Shown: positions 37,268-46,880 of the stretch, in pieces
Position numbering within the stretch: the first letter of the stretch is position 1
How the letters are laid out: the number at the start of each line of letters is the position of its first letter
DNA from: Desulfobacterales bacterium
GTDB lineage: Bacteria > Desulfobacterota > Desulfobacteria > Desulfobacterales > JANQIE01
Assembly (NCBI GenBank): GCA_028282295.1
Contig: JANQIE010000178.1
Span: forward strand, 1 to 64,000
Direction: 5' to 3'
Length of the DNA: 64,000 nucleotides
Position numbers and translations under genes: made by a program
Notes under the pieces: generated by a model
Databases searched by the model: none
The model's input: the letters and a program-made list of their open reading frames with translations, nothing else
Told to the model about the DNA's origin: nothing

Positions 37268-38278
37268 ATGAACGCTGACAACAATCTGTTGATATGCCAC
37301 CAAGGTGCCCTGGGGGATCTGATAACTATTTTCCCGATCCTCGAATGCCTGCAAAAACACGGCGCCGTTGTGACGTTGGTATGCCAGGCCCAGTGGCGCC
37401 GTCTGCCGATGGCGTTGAAGCTTGCAAAAACTACCCTGGCAACCGAAACAGCCTTGTTTGCCGAACTTCACGCACCAACACCCCAAACGGATCTGCCGGA
37501 CCAATTGCAGACGTTCCTGAACCGGTTTGAGCGTATTTTGTGCCTCACCTTTTTCAACCGGGCGGTTGCGCGCCTGATGTCCGTTTATCCCGAAAAAGTG
37601 TTACACATCCCGCCGCGTCCGCCCGCGGCACAGCGCATTCCGGTGCTCGATTTTCTGGTCACGCGTCTTCGGGCCGCAGGTTGGCTGAATGAAATCGATC
37701 GCACGCGGATACATTCCCCGCGAACTCGCGTCGCCTCATACTGTTCGGATAACGCGGATTATAAATCCCGCGTGGTCTTGCATCCCGGCGCCGGCAGCCG
37801 TCTCAAGATGTGGCCGGTAAAACGATTTGCGGCCCTTGCGCGCTCACTGCAAGCAGACGGATTGCAACCCCTTTGGATATTCGGCCCGGCCGAAAAAAAA
37901 CTGTATGAGCGATTCACCCACCGACATACAGACCAGCCCGCCCGCTTCATCACGGATGTCGAATCTCTTCTAGATCAACTTTGCCAAGCCGGCGGGTTTA
38001 TCGGCAACGATTCAGGCAGCGGCCACTTGGCCGCTTATTTAGGTCAGCCGACCGTAGTTGTTTTTGGTCCCTCCGACCCCGAACGCTGGACACCCTTTGG
38101 TCCATTCGTGAAAACTGTTGCCCCGAATCCCCCCTGTGGGCCGTGCCAGGAAACACATACCGGCGATTGCCATGCGGACACCGCCGCACCTGCCTGCCTG
38201 GAAATGACGAGGTATGAAGACGTGTATCGAATTTTTCATACGCTCTACAAATCAGCGAATCGTTTAACCAACCTTTAA
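37268..38278 (+). CDS. Glycosyltransferase family 9 (heptosyltransferase-like)
   Basis: 336 residues from ATG 37268 (an in-frame TTG precedes it directly). GT9 features: N-terminal HQGALGDLITIFPIL, VVLHPGAGSRLKMWPVKRFA and FIGNDSGSGHLAAYLGQPTVVVFGPSDPERW (in pieces: NDSGSGHLAAYLG, VVFGPSDPERW). Family members add ADP-heptose to lipopolysaccharide core. It directly follows motB, possibly co-transcribed. The acceptor sugar cannot be told. Confidence 0.88.
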   Translation: MNADNNLLICHQGALGDLITIFPILECLQKHGAVVTLVCQAQWRRLPMALKLAKTTLATETALFAELHAPTPQTDLPDQLQTFLNRFERILCLTFFNRAVARLMSVYPEKVLHIPPRPPAAQRIPVLDFLVTRLRAAGWLNEIDRTRIHSPRTRVASYCSDNADYKSRVVLHPGAGSRLKMWPVKRFAALARSLQADGLQPLWIFGPAEKKLYERFTHRHTDQPARFITDVESLLDQLCQAGGFIGNDSGSGHLAAYLGQPTVVVFGPSDPERWTPFGPFVKTVAPNPPCGPCQETHTGDCHADTAAPACLEMTRYEDVYRIFHTLYKSANRLTNL

Positions 38279-38548
38279 CCGGCGCCTAACGACAGAATGA
38301 CAAGGCCGCGCTACCGTGGCGACAATGTTACCGCGGATGGACACGGTCTGCGGATGGACACGGTCTAAGGAAAGGGCCTTATAGCCTGGGAGTTTCAACT
38401 ATCAAAATGAGGCCCATCCCCTATTTACAATTGAACGGATAAGCGGAAAGTTATAGTCACTTTTTTTCCGCGCGTCCCCCTGTCCATCACGTGCGGTCGC
38501 TTTGCAGATGGGATTGTCGCCGGCTAATCCGCCAGCCGTTAACGTCAT
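38279..38548. other. Non-coding stretch with a 17-bp tandem duplication
   Basis: No supported ORF. A 17-bp unit (GCGGATGGACACGGTCT) occurs twice head to tail at 38333-38349 and 38350-38366. Confidence 0.45.
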
Positions 38549-38554
38549 CAATTA

Positions 38555-38696
38555 GTGCCCATCCGGAAATAGTAGATTCTGGTTCCTGGCAAGGCCCGAG
38601 CATTTTTAAAACCGCAGGCATAGCGCGCTATGTCGAGGATTTTAAAAATGCGAGAACGCCGTCAGGGGCCAAAAGATGCTATTTCCGGATGGGCAC
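38555..38696. mobile_element. Family B MITE-like palindromic element with target-site duplication
   Basis: 142 bp beginning GTGCCCATCCGGAAATAGTA and ending in its near complement. The centre contains the palindromic GCATAGCGCGCTATG flanked by TTTTAAAA-type arms. It is flanked by CAATTA on both sides (38549-38554 and 38697-38702), a perfect 6-bp direct repeat. A second copy at 42121 is also flanked by a 6-bp repeat. No ORF, so it would need a transposase supplied elsewhere. Confidence 0.85.
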
Positions 38697-38702
38697 CAAT
38701 TA

Positions 38703-38950
38703 CGAATGCTGGATTCAAATTTGCACGTTCGCCGTAGTTCGGCTCCCACCTAAAAGGCCTTTTCAGCGATTGCGTTATATAAAATCGACTCAATTAATCT
38801 AATTGAGGATGAACATCTTCTGATGGGCCTAAACTGAAAAAAAAAGCTACATTGTGTTTTCCAGACCAGTGGATCTGTTTTTGGTAGTTCTGATTCTCGA
38901 ATTTCAATCGTGTTCGACGTTGGTTATTTTCCATTATTTGCCTCGCTCTT
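38703..38950. other. Non-coding stretch
   Basis: About 250 bp between two palindromic elements; no supported ORF or signal. Confidence 0.35.
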
Positions 38951-39129
38951 AGGGCTTGCGCAAAAAAAATTCACATTTTAGGCGCCCGGATTTAGGTCAG
39001 GTTGGTTCGATCGAGGGGCCAAAGCCGCAACCATAGCGAGCTATGGCGAGGATTTTGGGACCGAAGACCGGGCCAAAATGGCCTGAAGCCGGGATGCGTA
39101 AAATGGGAAATTATTTTTGCGCAAGCCCT
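38951..39129. repeat. Long palindromic element with family A ends
   Basis: 179 bp with ends AGGGCTTGCGC and GCGCAAGCCCT. Imperfect inverted repeats run inward through AT-rich and CCGG-containing segments. The centre, CCATAGCGAGCTATGG, resembles the centre of family B. It looks like a full-length version of which the 41-bp family A hairpins are the joined ends. No clear flanking duplication. Confidence 0.75.
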
Positions 39130-39181
39130 CAGGAGCAATGCGGCCTTATAGTGCTTCAACCATTTCAACAAGGAGCCAAGA

Positions 39182-40159
39182 ATGGAAACATGCACGATTT
39201 TAGCGACCGGCAGTTATTTGCCGCATCACATTGTCCGCAATGAGGACCTGACCCAATTCCCTCCCACCACCACCAAACTAATTGCACTGAAAACCGGGGT
39301 TTTGAGCCGCCGCCAGGCCGATGCGCACCAATGCACCTCCGACCTGGCCCTTGAAGCCGCGCAACGCTGCCTTGCCAAAAGCGATTTCCCACCGGAACGC
39401 ATCCAGGGCATCATTGTTTCGACGTCTTCACCGGACCGGATGCAACCGGCCACCGCCACCGCCGTGCAGCACCGCCTGGGCGCCGTGAACGCCTTTGCCT
39501 TCGACATCAATTCCGTCTGCTCGGGCAGCGTCTACGGCATCAGCCTGGCCGACGCATTAATACTGTCAGGACGCTACGATGCCATCCTTTTAATTGCGTC
39601 TGAAGTTTATTCCAGAATATTGAACAAAAAAGATTTCTCCACCTATCCCTACTTCGGCGACGGCGCCGGTGCGATTCTCTTTCATGCCAGCAATGCCGAA
39701 AAGGGCGTATTGCATTCGTGTTTACGGACCGACGGAAGCGGCAGGGATGTCATCTGTGTGCCGGGGGGCGGCACCATGCTGCCATTCGACCAGATTGAAC
39801 GCCCCGAAGCCGCGCAGTTTCGCATGAAAGGCAAGGCGGTTTTCGAGTTTGCCGTGAGTCAGGGGACGGCCGTCATCCGCCAACTCGTCGAAGAGGCCGA
39901 TGTCGACCTGGAAGCCATTCAAGGATTTATCTGTCATCAGGCCAACATCAACATCATTCAGGCCCTGTCCACCAACCTGGACATTGCAGTCGATAAATTC
40001 TTCGTCAATCTGGACAAGTACGGCAACACCGCCAGCGCGTCGGTCCTGATCGCCCTGGACGAAGCCATTGCCGCGGGTCATGTCGGCCCCGGTGATCTGG
40101 TGGTTACCTGCGCGTTCGGCGGGGGCTTGTCTTGGGGAGCGAACTTGATTCGCCTTTAG
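39182..40159 (+). CDS. 3-oxoacyl-ACP synthase III family protein (KASIII/FabH-like)
   Basis: 325 residues, thiolase fold. Catalytic triad visible: C113 in INSVCSGSVYGI, H252 in FICHQANINII and N282 in KYGNTASAS. The family condenses an acyl-CoA with malonyl-ACP. AAGGAG lies upstream. Followed by an ACP and a PhaC, an unusual operon that suggests a dedicated acyl product rather than housekeeping FabH. Substrates are unknown. Confidence 0.9.
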   Translation: METCTILATGSYLPHHIVRNEDLTQFPPTTTKLIALKTGVLSRRQADAHQCTSDLALEAAQRCLAKSDFPPERIQGIIVSTSSPDRMQPATATAVQHRLGAVNAFAFDINSVCSGSVYGISLADALILSGRYDAILLIASEVYSRILNKKDFSTYPYFGDGAGAILFHASNAEKGVLHSCLRTDGSGRDVICVPGGGTMLPFDQIERPEAAQFRMKGKAVFEFAVSQGTAVIRQLVEEADVDLEAIQGFICHQANINIIQALSTNLDIAVDKFFVNLDKYGNTASASVLIALDEAIAAGHVGPGDLVVTCAFGGGLSWGANLIRL

Positions 40160-40180
40160 GGCTTGCGCAAGAATAATTTC
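40158..40180. repeat. Half family A repeat on a stop codon
   Basis: AGGGCTTGCGCAAGAATAAT overlaps the last bases of the KASIII stop TAG; no second arm follows. Confidence 0.65.
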
Positions 40181-40212
40181 CATCCAACACTTCACAAATC
40201 AGGGAGGCTTAC

Positions 40213-40449
40213 ATGAACGGAGCAGTGATGACCATCAAAGAAGGATTGCAGGAAATTTTTCCGGATCTGGAAGATCTGGAAATCACCTTTGACACCACGT
40301 TGGCCGATGTTCCCGATTGGGATTCAATGGCCGCAGTCAATCTGCAAATGTATTTGCAGGATGCCTTCCAGAAAGAAATTCCGGAAGAACTGCTGGTGGG
40401 TGAAACCACCATTAATGAAATCGTCACGTTTGTCGGGAGACCAAACTAA
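40213..40449 (+). CDS. Acyl carrier protein
   Basis: 78 residues, acidic. The phosphopantetheine-attachment Ser lies in DWDSMAAVNL (about residue 38), matching the DSL-type motif. GGGAGG lies upstream of the ATG. It sits between KASIII and PhaC; its stop directly abuts the phaC GTG start. Divergent from housekeeping AcpP, so probably a dedicated carrier. Confidence 0.9.
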   Translation: MNGAVMTIKEGLQEIFPDLEDLEITFDTTLADVPDWDSMAAVNLQMYLQDAFQKEIPEELLVGETTINEIVTFVGRPN

Positions 40450-42117
40450 GTGGACCCACACCCCCAACAACCAACCTTGCCGTCAATGGCGGCTTACTTT
40501 GCACGCCTGAGTGAATCGTGGGGACACTTCTGGCAACAAGTCGCAGTGTCCCCTTCTTCTCCTTTGGCGCCCGAACCGGACCTGATCAAAAGTCAACAAC
40601 TTGTAATCAAACAGCTCGCCGATGAACAGCTCACCGACGAGGAGAAAAAACGCCTGGTCGACTTGACCAACCAGAATGCGAAAACGGCGCGCAACTATCA
40701 CAAACTGTTCATCGCCTGGCTGCACAAAACCCTTGTGACCGACGCATCAAAGAACAGTGCCGTCCATCAACAGCATTTATTCTGGCTGGCCCAGATTGCC
40801 AATGCCCTGGCCCCTGAAAACTTCTTCTGGACCAACCCGATGGTCATGCGCCGCTTTATCCAGAGCAAGGGGGCCAGCCTGCTTAACGGTTACACCCAAT
40901 GGTTCGAGGACTACCGAACCGGCGCCGACACCGTGCGCATGACCGACCAGGAAGCATTCAAGGTCGGACACAACATCGCCACAACCCCGGGACGGGTGGT
41001 CTACCGCAACGCGCTGATGGAATTGATCCAGTATGAACCGAGCACGGCCGTCACCCACCGCCTGCCGGTTGTCCTGATCCAACCCTGGATCAACAAATAT
41101 TACATCTTCGATCTCAACGAGACCAAAAGCCTGGTCCGCTTCCTGCGCGATAGCGGCTTTACCGTGTTTATCACCAGTTGGAAGAATCCGGACAGCGGCA
41201 TGCACCACATCGGTTTCGACGACTATCTGAAGATGGGAGCACTTCAGGCCGTAAAGGTCGCCCAAACCATCTGCAACGTGGCCCGGGTGCATGCCGCGGG
41301 CTACTGCATCGGCGGCACACTGCTGGCCGGTCTGTTGGCCTGGCTCAACGGCAACGGCGGTTCCGGCAACACCTCGCCGGTGGCGCATGCATCCTTGTTT
41401 TCAACCATGGTCGACTACAGCGAACCTGGCGAACTGGGTGTTTACATCAATGAGGCAACCCTGCGCTATGTGGAAGAAATGATGCACATCGACGGGTATC
41501 TGGATGGCCGCTACATCGCACTGGCGTTTCGTCTGCTGCGGTCGAACAGCCTGATCTGGCGCAACTATGTGCATGCCTATCTGATGGGCAACAAAGCACC
41601 CCGCTCCGAAGTACTTTACTGGAACAGCGACAGCACGCGGTTGCCGGAGAAGATGTGCCGTTTTTACTTACGCGAGTTTTACTTCAACAACAAGCTGGCC
41701 CAAACCGACGCCCTCACCCTTGCCGGACGCCCCATCGCCTTAAACCGCATCAAACAGCCGCTCTATGCGGTGGGGGCGCTGCAGGACCACATCTGCCCCT
41801 GGCCGGCCACATTCAAAATCCGGCGCCATGCCAAAGGCCCGGTCCGCTACGTGTTGACCACCGAGGGGCACATCACCGGTTTTGTGAACCCACCCAGTGA
41901 ACGCTCGAAAATGAAGTACTGGGTCAACGGCCGCCGCAGCAAGGCGACCCCACAGAACTGGCTGACGCAACAAACAGCCCGCAAAGGGTCCTGGTGGCAG
42001 GATTGGCGTGAATGGTTATCCAAAAAATGCGGCCCAAAGATCGCCCCGCCACCCATGGGCCACCAACGCTACCCGGCCCAGGAGCCCGCCCCCGGTGTTT
42101 ACGTGCTTGAACCCTAG
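40450..42117 (+). CDS. phaC: Polyhydroxyalkanoate synthase-like protein (PhaC)
   Basis: 555 residues. PhaC N-terminal domain (about 90-260) and alpha/beta-hydrolase fold. The nucleophile C286 sits in the lipase-like box GYCIGG; Asp in WNSDSTRLP and His in TEGHITGFVNPP complete the triad, and DHICPW is a family block. Polymerises 3-hydroxyacyl-CoA. No phaA, phaB or phasin adjoins; instead KASIII and ACP precede it. Starts with GTG on the base after the ACP stop. Confidence 0.9.
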   Translation: MDPHPQQPTLPSMAAYFARLSESWGHFWQQVAVSPSSPLAPEPDLIKSQQLVIKQLADEQLTDEEKKRLVDLTNQNAKTARNYHKLFIAWLHKTLVTDASKNSAVHQQHLFWLAQIANALAPENFFWTNPMVMRRFIQSKGASLLNGYTQWFEDYRTGADTVRMTDQEAFKVGHNIATTPGRVVYRNALMELIQYEPSTAVTHRLPVVLIQPWINKYYIFDLNETKSLVRFLRDSGFTVFITSWKNPDSGMHHIGFDDYLKMGALQAVKVAQTICNVARVHAAGYCIGGTLLAGLLAWLNGNGGSGNTSPVAHASLFSTMVDYSEPGELGVYINEATLRYVEEMMHIDGYLDGRYIALAFRLLRSNSLIWRNYVHAYLMGNKAPRSEVLYWNSDSTRLPEKMCRFYLREFYFNNKLAQTDALTLAGRPIALNRIKQPLYAVGALQDHICPWPATFKIRRHAKGPVRYVLTTEGHITGFVNPPSERSKMKYWVNGRRSKATPQNWLTQQTARKGSWWQDWREWLSKKCGPKIAPPPMGHQRYPAQEPAPGVYVLEP

Positions 42118-42120
42118 CTG

Positions 42121-42263
42121 GTGCCCATCCGGAAATAGTATCTTTTGGTCCCCGGCGGCATTCTCGCATTTTTAAGATCCTCGGCAGTAGCCCGCTATGC
42201 CTGGGGTTTTAAAAATGCTCGGGCCTTGCCGGGAACCAAAATCTACCATTTCCGGATGGGCAC
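42121..42263. mobile_element. Family B MITE-like palindromic element with target-site duplication
   Basis: 143 bp with the same ends as the copy at 38555 (GTGCCCATCCGGAAATAGTA) and similar arms, but a more decayed centre. Flanked on both sides by TAGCTG (42115-42120 and 42264-42269). It lies between the convergent phaC and murI genes; the left repeat includes the phaC stop. Confidence 0.85.
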
Positions 42264-42286
42264 TAGCTGATGTGGATCCGTCCCGT

Positions 42287-43084
42287 CTACAAATCTACCG
42301 GCAGCCGCACCTGTTCCAGTTCGACTTTTTGCTGCAGCAGCATTTGGGCCATGGATTCAAATTGGGGGGTGATATCGGATACCAGCAGTCGCACCCGGCC
42401 GGTTTGCGGCAGGGCATGCAGGAGCGACGGCTGGTCCGTCAGATAGGCCGCCAGTTTTTCCGCCACCGCCAGGGATGAATCGATCACATTGATCTGCTTG
42501 CCGATCTTGTGCTGAACGATGTGTTTTAAAATCGGGTAGTGGGTGCAGCCGAGCACCAGAGTATCAATCTGCCGGTTTTTCAAGGGGGTTAAATATTTTT
42601 TGACGATGGTTTTGGTTTCGGGCTTGCGTAGCCATCCTTCCTCAACCAGGGGGACCAACAGCGGGCAGGCCACCGAATAGACCGCGGCATCCGGCTGTCG
42701 GTTTTTTATTTTTCGTTCGTAGACGGCGCTGCCGATGGTGGCCCGGGTGCCGATAACGCCGATCCGCTGATTGCGCGAACATTGCAGCGCGGTTTCAACC
42801 GCCGGCGTCACCACTTCAAAGACCGGGGTTTCCAGTCTGCGGGCAATCGGCTCGAACGCAACACTAGAGGCGGTGTTGCAGGCCATCAGAACCAGGCGGG
42901 CCCCTTTGCGAATCAGCAACATGCTATCCTGGCGCGCGTAATCAACCACCGTGCGGGGACTTTTACTGCCGTAGGGCATGCGGGCTGTGTCGCCGAAGTA
43001 GACAATATCATACCCCGGCAGGCGATCCATAATCGCCCGCACCACGGTCAACCCGCCCAACCCGGAATCGAATATGCCGATCAT
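42287..43084 (-). CDS. murI: Glutamate racemase
   Basis: 265 residues: GIFDSGLGGLTV near the N-terminus, the two catalytic Cys at C69 (LMACNTASS) and C180 (VLGCTHYPIL), and YFGDTARMPYG. It makes D-glutamate for peptidoglycan in the cytoplasm. Confidence 0.96.
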   Translation of the reverse strand: MIGIFDSGLGGLTVVRAIMDRLPGYDIVYFGDTARMPYGSKSPRTVVDYARQDSMLLIRKGARLVLMACNTASSVAFEPIARRLETPVFEVVTPAVETALQCSRNQRIGVIGTRATIGSAVYERKIKNRQPDAAVYSVACPLLVPLVEEGWLRKPETKTIVKKYLTPLKNRQIDTLVLGCTHYPILKHIVQHKIGKQINVIDSSLAVAEKLAAYLTDQPSLLHALPQTGRVRLLVSDITPQFESMAQMLLQQKVELEQVRLPVDL

Positions 43085-43198
43085 ACGATGCTATGCATTG
43101 ACCCACCGACGATTCCAATGTTACAAAAAATCGATTGTAAAAAACCGGATGAGTCGTTCATGGATTTATCAAGAGGTGTAAAGAAAGCATAAAACACA

Positions 43199-43456
43199 AT
43201 GAATCAAAAAATTTTCACGATGGGACTTTCCACGGAAGCCGTCTCCCTTTACTTGTTGTGCTGCAGCCTGGCAAACGACGGCCGCGGCCTGTCCTGGGAA
43301 ACAATCGCACCGATCTGGAACAATACCCCCGCAAAACTGACCGCCGGGTTAAAAGAACTCGGAAGCTTTAATATCCTGGTTTCCCAAAAAAAAGCGGGCT
43401 CGGCCGATACCACCTACAGCCTCACCCCTGAAAAAGACTGGTCGCCAAACGATTAG
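43199..43456 (+). CDS. Small hypothetical protein (85 aa), possibly winged-helix
   Basis: Two helical stretches followed by a short beta-like tail (NILVSQKKAGSADTTYSL) suggest a small winged helix, but no family is recognised. The RBS is weak. It is the only plausible gene between murI and the YkgJ-family gene and reads in the rightward direction. Confidence 0.5.
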   Translation: MNQKIFTMGLSTEAVSLYLLCCSLANDGRGLSWETIAPIWNNTPAKLTAGLKELGSFNILVSQKKAGSADTTYSLTPEKDWSPND

Positions 43457-43498
43457 AAGGCAAAGGCCAATACGGCGCCTTGCCTCCCCGCTCCTCTT

Positions 43499-43909
43499 TC
43501 AGGTTTTCTTCTCCTGGCGCAAGAAATCGCGCACGCGTTGCCGCACCACTTCATCCGGGCAATCGGTCCGGATGCCGGGACAACAACTGCCCATCATCCG
43601 CCAGTTTTCAATATCCACCAGAACGCTTTCGATAAAAGGCCACGCGCGGCACATGCGCGGTTTAACCGGATGGATCGTGCAGTTGTGCTCCCAGAAGATA
43701 CAGAAGCCGTCGGCCCGTTGTTTCAGCAGGGGTTTGCGGCCGGATAGACGGCAGTATTCGGAACGGACAACCGACGGGGCTTTGTCGATAAAAGCCGCGA
43801 TGGCGTCAATATCGGCATCCGTAACATAGGTGCCGCCGTACCCCTTGCAGCAATCGCCACATTGACGGCACACAAACACGTTGTGCGAACTGGACGGCTT
43901 AAAAGGCAT
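43499..43909 (-). CDS. YkgJ family cysteine-cluster protein
   Basis: 136 residues. CRQCGDCCKG near 14-23 and later Cys residues (FCIFWEHNCTIH, CRAWPF, SCCPG) form the cluster of this putative Zn/Fe-chelating family. Overlaps recR by 11 bp at its start, so it is in the same leftward transcription unit. Function unknown. Confidence 0.85.
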   Translation of the reverse strand: MPFKPSSSHNVFVCRQCGDCCKGYGGTYVTDADIDAIAAFIDKAPSVVRSEYCRLSGRKPLLKQRADGFCIFWEHNCTIHPVKPRMCRAWPFIESVLVDIENWRMMGSCCPGIRTDCPDEVVRQRVRDFLRQEKKT

Positions 43910-44498
43910 GCCGGCTCTCCATGGCCTTTTTCAAGGTGACTTGGTCGACGTATTTCAGATCGCCCCCCACAGGGACTCCGGACGCGATTCGCGACACCTT
44001 GACCGGCATCCGGGCAACGTGTTGCTGAATGTAAGCTGCCGTGGCCTCCCCCTCCACCGATGTGCCGGTTGCCAGCACCAACTCTTTGACATCCCCATGC
44101 CGAAGCCGGTCGAACAGCTCGTTGAGGCGGATGTCGTCCGGGCCGATTCCGTCCATGGGGGACAAAACGCCTTGCAGAATGTGATAGCGCCCCTTGAAAG
44201 CCCCCGACTTTTCGATGGCGGCCATATCGGCCGGTTGCTCAACCACACACAACAATTCATCCGATCGCTCGACATCGCTGCATATTTTGCACAATTCACT
44301 GTCACTCAGGGCAAAGCAGCGGCGGCAAAACCGGATTTTGGCTTTCAGTTCCAAAATACTGTGCGCCAATTGTTCGGCCTCCCGCCGCGGCGCCCTCAAA
44401 ATATGAATTGCCAGGCGCTCGGCGGTTTTGCCGCCAATACCCGGCAGCCGCGACAGGTTTTTTATGAGTGCGATAATCGGTTGAGGGTAGTGATTCAT
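43899..44498 (-). CDS. recR: Recombination protein RecR
   Basis: 199 residues from ATG 44498: N-terminal HhH (LSRLPGIGGKTAERLA), the zinc finger CRRCFALSDSELCKICSD, a Toprim domain (LCVVEQPADMAAIE) and a C-terminal Walker-like segment. Works with RecFO to load RecA at gaps. In the conserved dnaX-ybaB-recR order. Confidence 0.96.
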   Translation of the reverse strand: MNHYPQPIIALIKNLSRLPGIGGKTAERLAIHILRAPRREAEQLAHSILELKAKIRFCRRCFALSDSELCKICSDVERSDELLCVVEQPADMAAIEKSGAFKGRYHILQGVLSPMDGIGPDDIRLNELFDRLRHGDVKELVLATGTSVEGEATAAYIQQHVARMPVKVSRIASGVPVGGDLKYVDQVTLKKAMESRHAF

Positions 44499-44579
44499 AA
44501 CGTCTTTCACTGTACGTAAGGGCTCGCGGCATGTCACGATTGCAGCAACCGTCAACAGCCACGTTGCCGGTCAACGAAA

Positions 44580-44894
44580 TCAGGTCAATCCGGGGATATT
44601 CAAACCGCCGGTCAGTTTGCCCATTTCGGATGACACCATTTCCTGGGATTTGGCCAAGGCGTCATTCACCGCCGCCAATACGAGATCCTGAAGCATATCC
44701 ACATCTTCCGGATCGACAACTTCCTTTTCAATTTGAATCGAAACGATTTGCTGCTTACCGTTGGCGACGACTTTCACCATTCCGCCCCCGGCCGCACTTT
44801 CAACCGTTTTCTCAGCCAATTCTTCCTGCATCTTCATCATTTTATTTTGAAGCTTTTGTGCCTGCTTCATCATGTTTCCCATACCCTTCATCAC
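44580..44894 (-). CDS. YbaB/EbfC family nucleoid-associated protein
   Basis: 104 residues, starting with a Met-rich helical stretch ([23 protein letters not shown]) typical of the family, here given only as a description, followed by the beta-sheet domain ([18 protein letters not shown]). Binds DNA as a dimer. Between dnaX and recR as in most bacteria. Confidence 0.94.
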   Translation of the reverse strand: MMKGMGNMMKQAQKLQNKMMKMQEELAEKTVESAAGGGMVKVVANGKQQIVSIQIEKEVVDPEDVDMLQDLVLAAVNDALAKSQEMVSSEMGKLTGGLNIPGLT

Positions 44895-44905
44895 AAATTT
44901 ACCTC

Positions 44906-46597
44906 CTACAGAATTTTTACGTCCACAACTTTACCGTTAAAAATATCGATGGCTTCCGCCACGGTGGGGTGGTTCAGAGCCTGTTGCTTTAGTTGTTGTT
45001 TCTCTTCTTTTTCAGATTGGACCGGTCCGTTTGTTTCAACCCTGGCCTTTATTTCTACCGTGTAGTCATCGCCGAAAAGATCGGCGCAAATAGCACGCAG
45101 GCTTTCGACGGTTTTGGGCCGTTGGGCCATTTTGATATCAAAGTCACTGCCCCGGATTTCTATGGATACTTGATTTGCGTCCAACGCAACAACCTTACCA
45201 TTTGCAAATACACGGGACAAGGAAGGATGTTTGGCGACCGCCGCTTTTTTCAATGTGTGCCAGGCTTGTTCCTTGTTTTTGGGGGGGTGCGGCGTTGAGT
45301 TTGTCGGCTGGTCGACCGGCGCAGCCGCTGGTTGGGGTGACGATGTCGTTGACGCGGCAGATGGTGCCGGGTTTATCATCGTGGGTGTTTGATCCGGTCC
45401 GGTCGGAGGTTGCGGTGGGGGTTGAACGGATTCGACCGGTGGACACGCATGATCCACGGATCCTTGCAGCGCGTCGAGTTTGGCAATCAGCTCATCGATC
45501 GCCAGTACCGGTTTCTGGCCGGCCAGGCGGATAAAGGCCATCTCGAGCGCCAGCTTGGGCTGGGCGGCAAACCGCACAGCGGTTTCTTCCCGAGAAAGCT
45601 TATCGAACAATTGTACTAAAAAGGAATGGGGCAGCTGGGCCGTCACCTCGGCCATCTGTTTGATTTCCTGGGACGGCAGATCGACCAATTGATCCACCTT
45701 GGCCCCCATCTTGACAATAATGAGATCACGCAAATGCTGCAGCAAATCCGCGTACAGTTTTTTTAAGTCATGCCCCCGGTCCGTGATGTCATCCAAGGCG
45801 GTCAGCAGCGCGGGAACATCGGCGGTTACGAGCGCTTGGGTCAACTCATGCAGAACCTGGCGATCGACAACCCCCAGCAGATCAAGCACCTGTTCATGAT
45901 TGATCGCGCCGGTGGTGCCGGCGAGGATCTGGTCCAGCAAACTTAGGGCGTCCCGCATGCTCCCGCCGGCCTCACGGGCAATCAGGGCCAGGGTTTCGGG
46001 TGCAACCGTCACCTCCTCGCTTTGGCAAAGGCTTTGTAAATGGGCAATCAAATCTTGCAGATCGATGCGGCGCAAATCATGCCGCTGGCAGCGGGATAAA
46101 ATGGTGATCGGAATTTTGTGCGCCTCGGTGGTGGCGAACATGAACAGGACGTGCGGCGGGGGTTCTTCAAGGGTTTTAAGCAGGGCGTTGAAAGCGGCCA
46201 AACTCAGCATGTGCACTTCGTCGATGATGTATATCTTGAAGCGGCTGTGCGACGGCATGTACTTGATGTTCTCACGCAACTCGCGCACCTGATCGACACC
46301 ATTGTTGGACGCACCGTCGATCTCAAACACATCGGCGGCATGTCCGGTGGTAATTTCCCGGCAGGAACGACAGGCGTTGCACGGTGTCGGAGTGGGCCCT
46401 TCCTTGCAGTTCATGGCTTTGGCCAGAATACGCGCGATGGTGGTTTTACCGGTTCCCCTGGGGCCGGAAAACAAAAGTGCGTGTGCCACGCGATCCGTCG
46501 AAATGGCGTGACTCAGCGTCTGGGTAACGTGCTGTTGCCGAACAACCTGTTCAAAGGTTTGCGGCCGGTATTTACGCGCCAGTACGAGGTAGGCCAT
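44906..46597 (-). CDS. dnaX: DNA polymerase III subunits gamma/tau
   Basis: 563 residues: AAA+ clamp-loader ATPase with Walker [10 protein letters not shown], a four-Cys zinc module (CKEG...CNACRSC), DEVHMLS and SRC (arginine finger), then a Pro/Thr-rich linker (about 365-445) and a tau-like C-terminal domain. Drives clamp loading at the fork. First of the dnaX-ybaB-recR set. Confidence 0.96.
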   Translation of the reverse strand: MAYLVLARKYRPQTFEQVVRQQHVTQTLSHAISTDRVAHALLFSGPRGTGKTTIARILAKAMNCKEGPTPTPCNACRSCREITTGHAADVFEIDGASNNGVDQVRELRENIKYMPSHSRFKIYIIDEVHMLSLAAFNALLKTLEEPPPHVLFMFATTEAHKIPITILSRCQRHDLRRIDLQDLIAHLQSLCQSEEVTVAPETLALIAREAGGSMRDALSLLDQILAGTTGAINHEQVLDLLGVVDRQVLHELTQALVTADVPALLTALDDITDRGHDLKKLYADLLQHLRDLIIVKMGAKVDQLVDLPSQEIKQMAEVTAQLPHSFLVQLFDKLSREETAVRFAAQPKLALEMAFIRLAGQKPVLAIDELIAKLDALQGSVDHACPPVESVQPPPQPPTGPDQTPTMINPAPSAASTTSSPQPAAAPVDQPTNSTPHPPKNKEQAWHTLKKAAVAKHPSLSRVFANGKVVALDANQVSIEIRGSDFDIKMAQRPKTVESLRAICADLFGDDYTVEIKARVETNGPVQSEKEEKQQLKQQALNHPTVAEAIDIFNGKVVDVKIL

Positions 46598-46736
46598 GGA
46601 TTAGTCCACTGTATCAAACAAGGTGTGTCTCACAAATGGCTGGTCATCGGTTAAACTGCTGTCAATTTTGCGATTATAACGATTCAGACGGAACATTCAA
46701 TACGGTTATAAACTTATTCCCGCTGTGTAAACTACG

Positions 46737-46760
46737 AATGGCCCGCCTTAGCGGGCCATT
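46737..46760 (-). terminator. Terminator downstream of tRNA-Ser
   Basis: AATGGCCCGC / GCGGGCCATT, perfect 10-bp stem, 28 bp past the tRNA 3' end on the minus strand. Confidence 0.7.
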
Positions 46761-46787
46761 GCCGTTCGTATCACCTTATTATAAAAA

Positions 46788-46880
46788 TGGCGGAGAGAGA
46801 GGGATTCGAACCCTCGGTGCCGCGGTAACAGCACACACGATTTCCAGTCGTGCACCTTCGGCCAGCTCGGTCATCTCTCC
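46788..46880 (-). tRNA. tRNA-Ser (anticodon GGA)
   Basis: Minus strand: acceptor GGAGAGA / TCTCTCC with discriminator G and encoded CCA; anticodon stem CACGA/TCGTG with loop CTGGAAA (GGA at 46845-46843); a long variable arm as expected for Ser; T arm GAGGGTTCGAATCCCTC. Confidence 0.97.

Noticed and set aside
38333-38366. Minisatellite in the 38.3 kb gap
   Set aside because: Just two copies of a 17-bp unit; a simple duplication with no further support.
44518-44530. Another family A repeat (GGGCTCGCGG)
   Set aside because: Only about nine matching bases, no AT-rich centre and no second arm.
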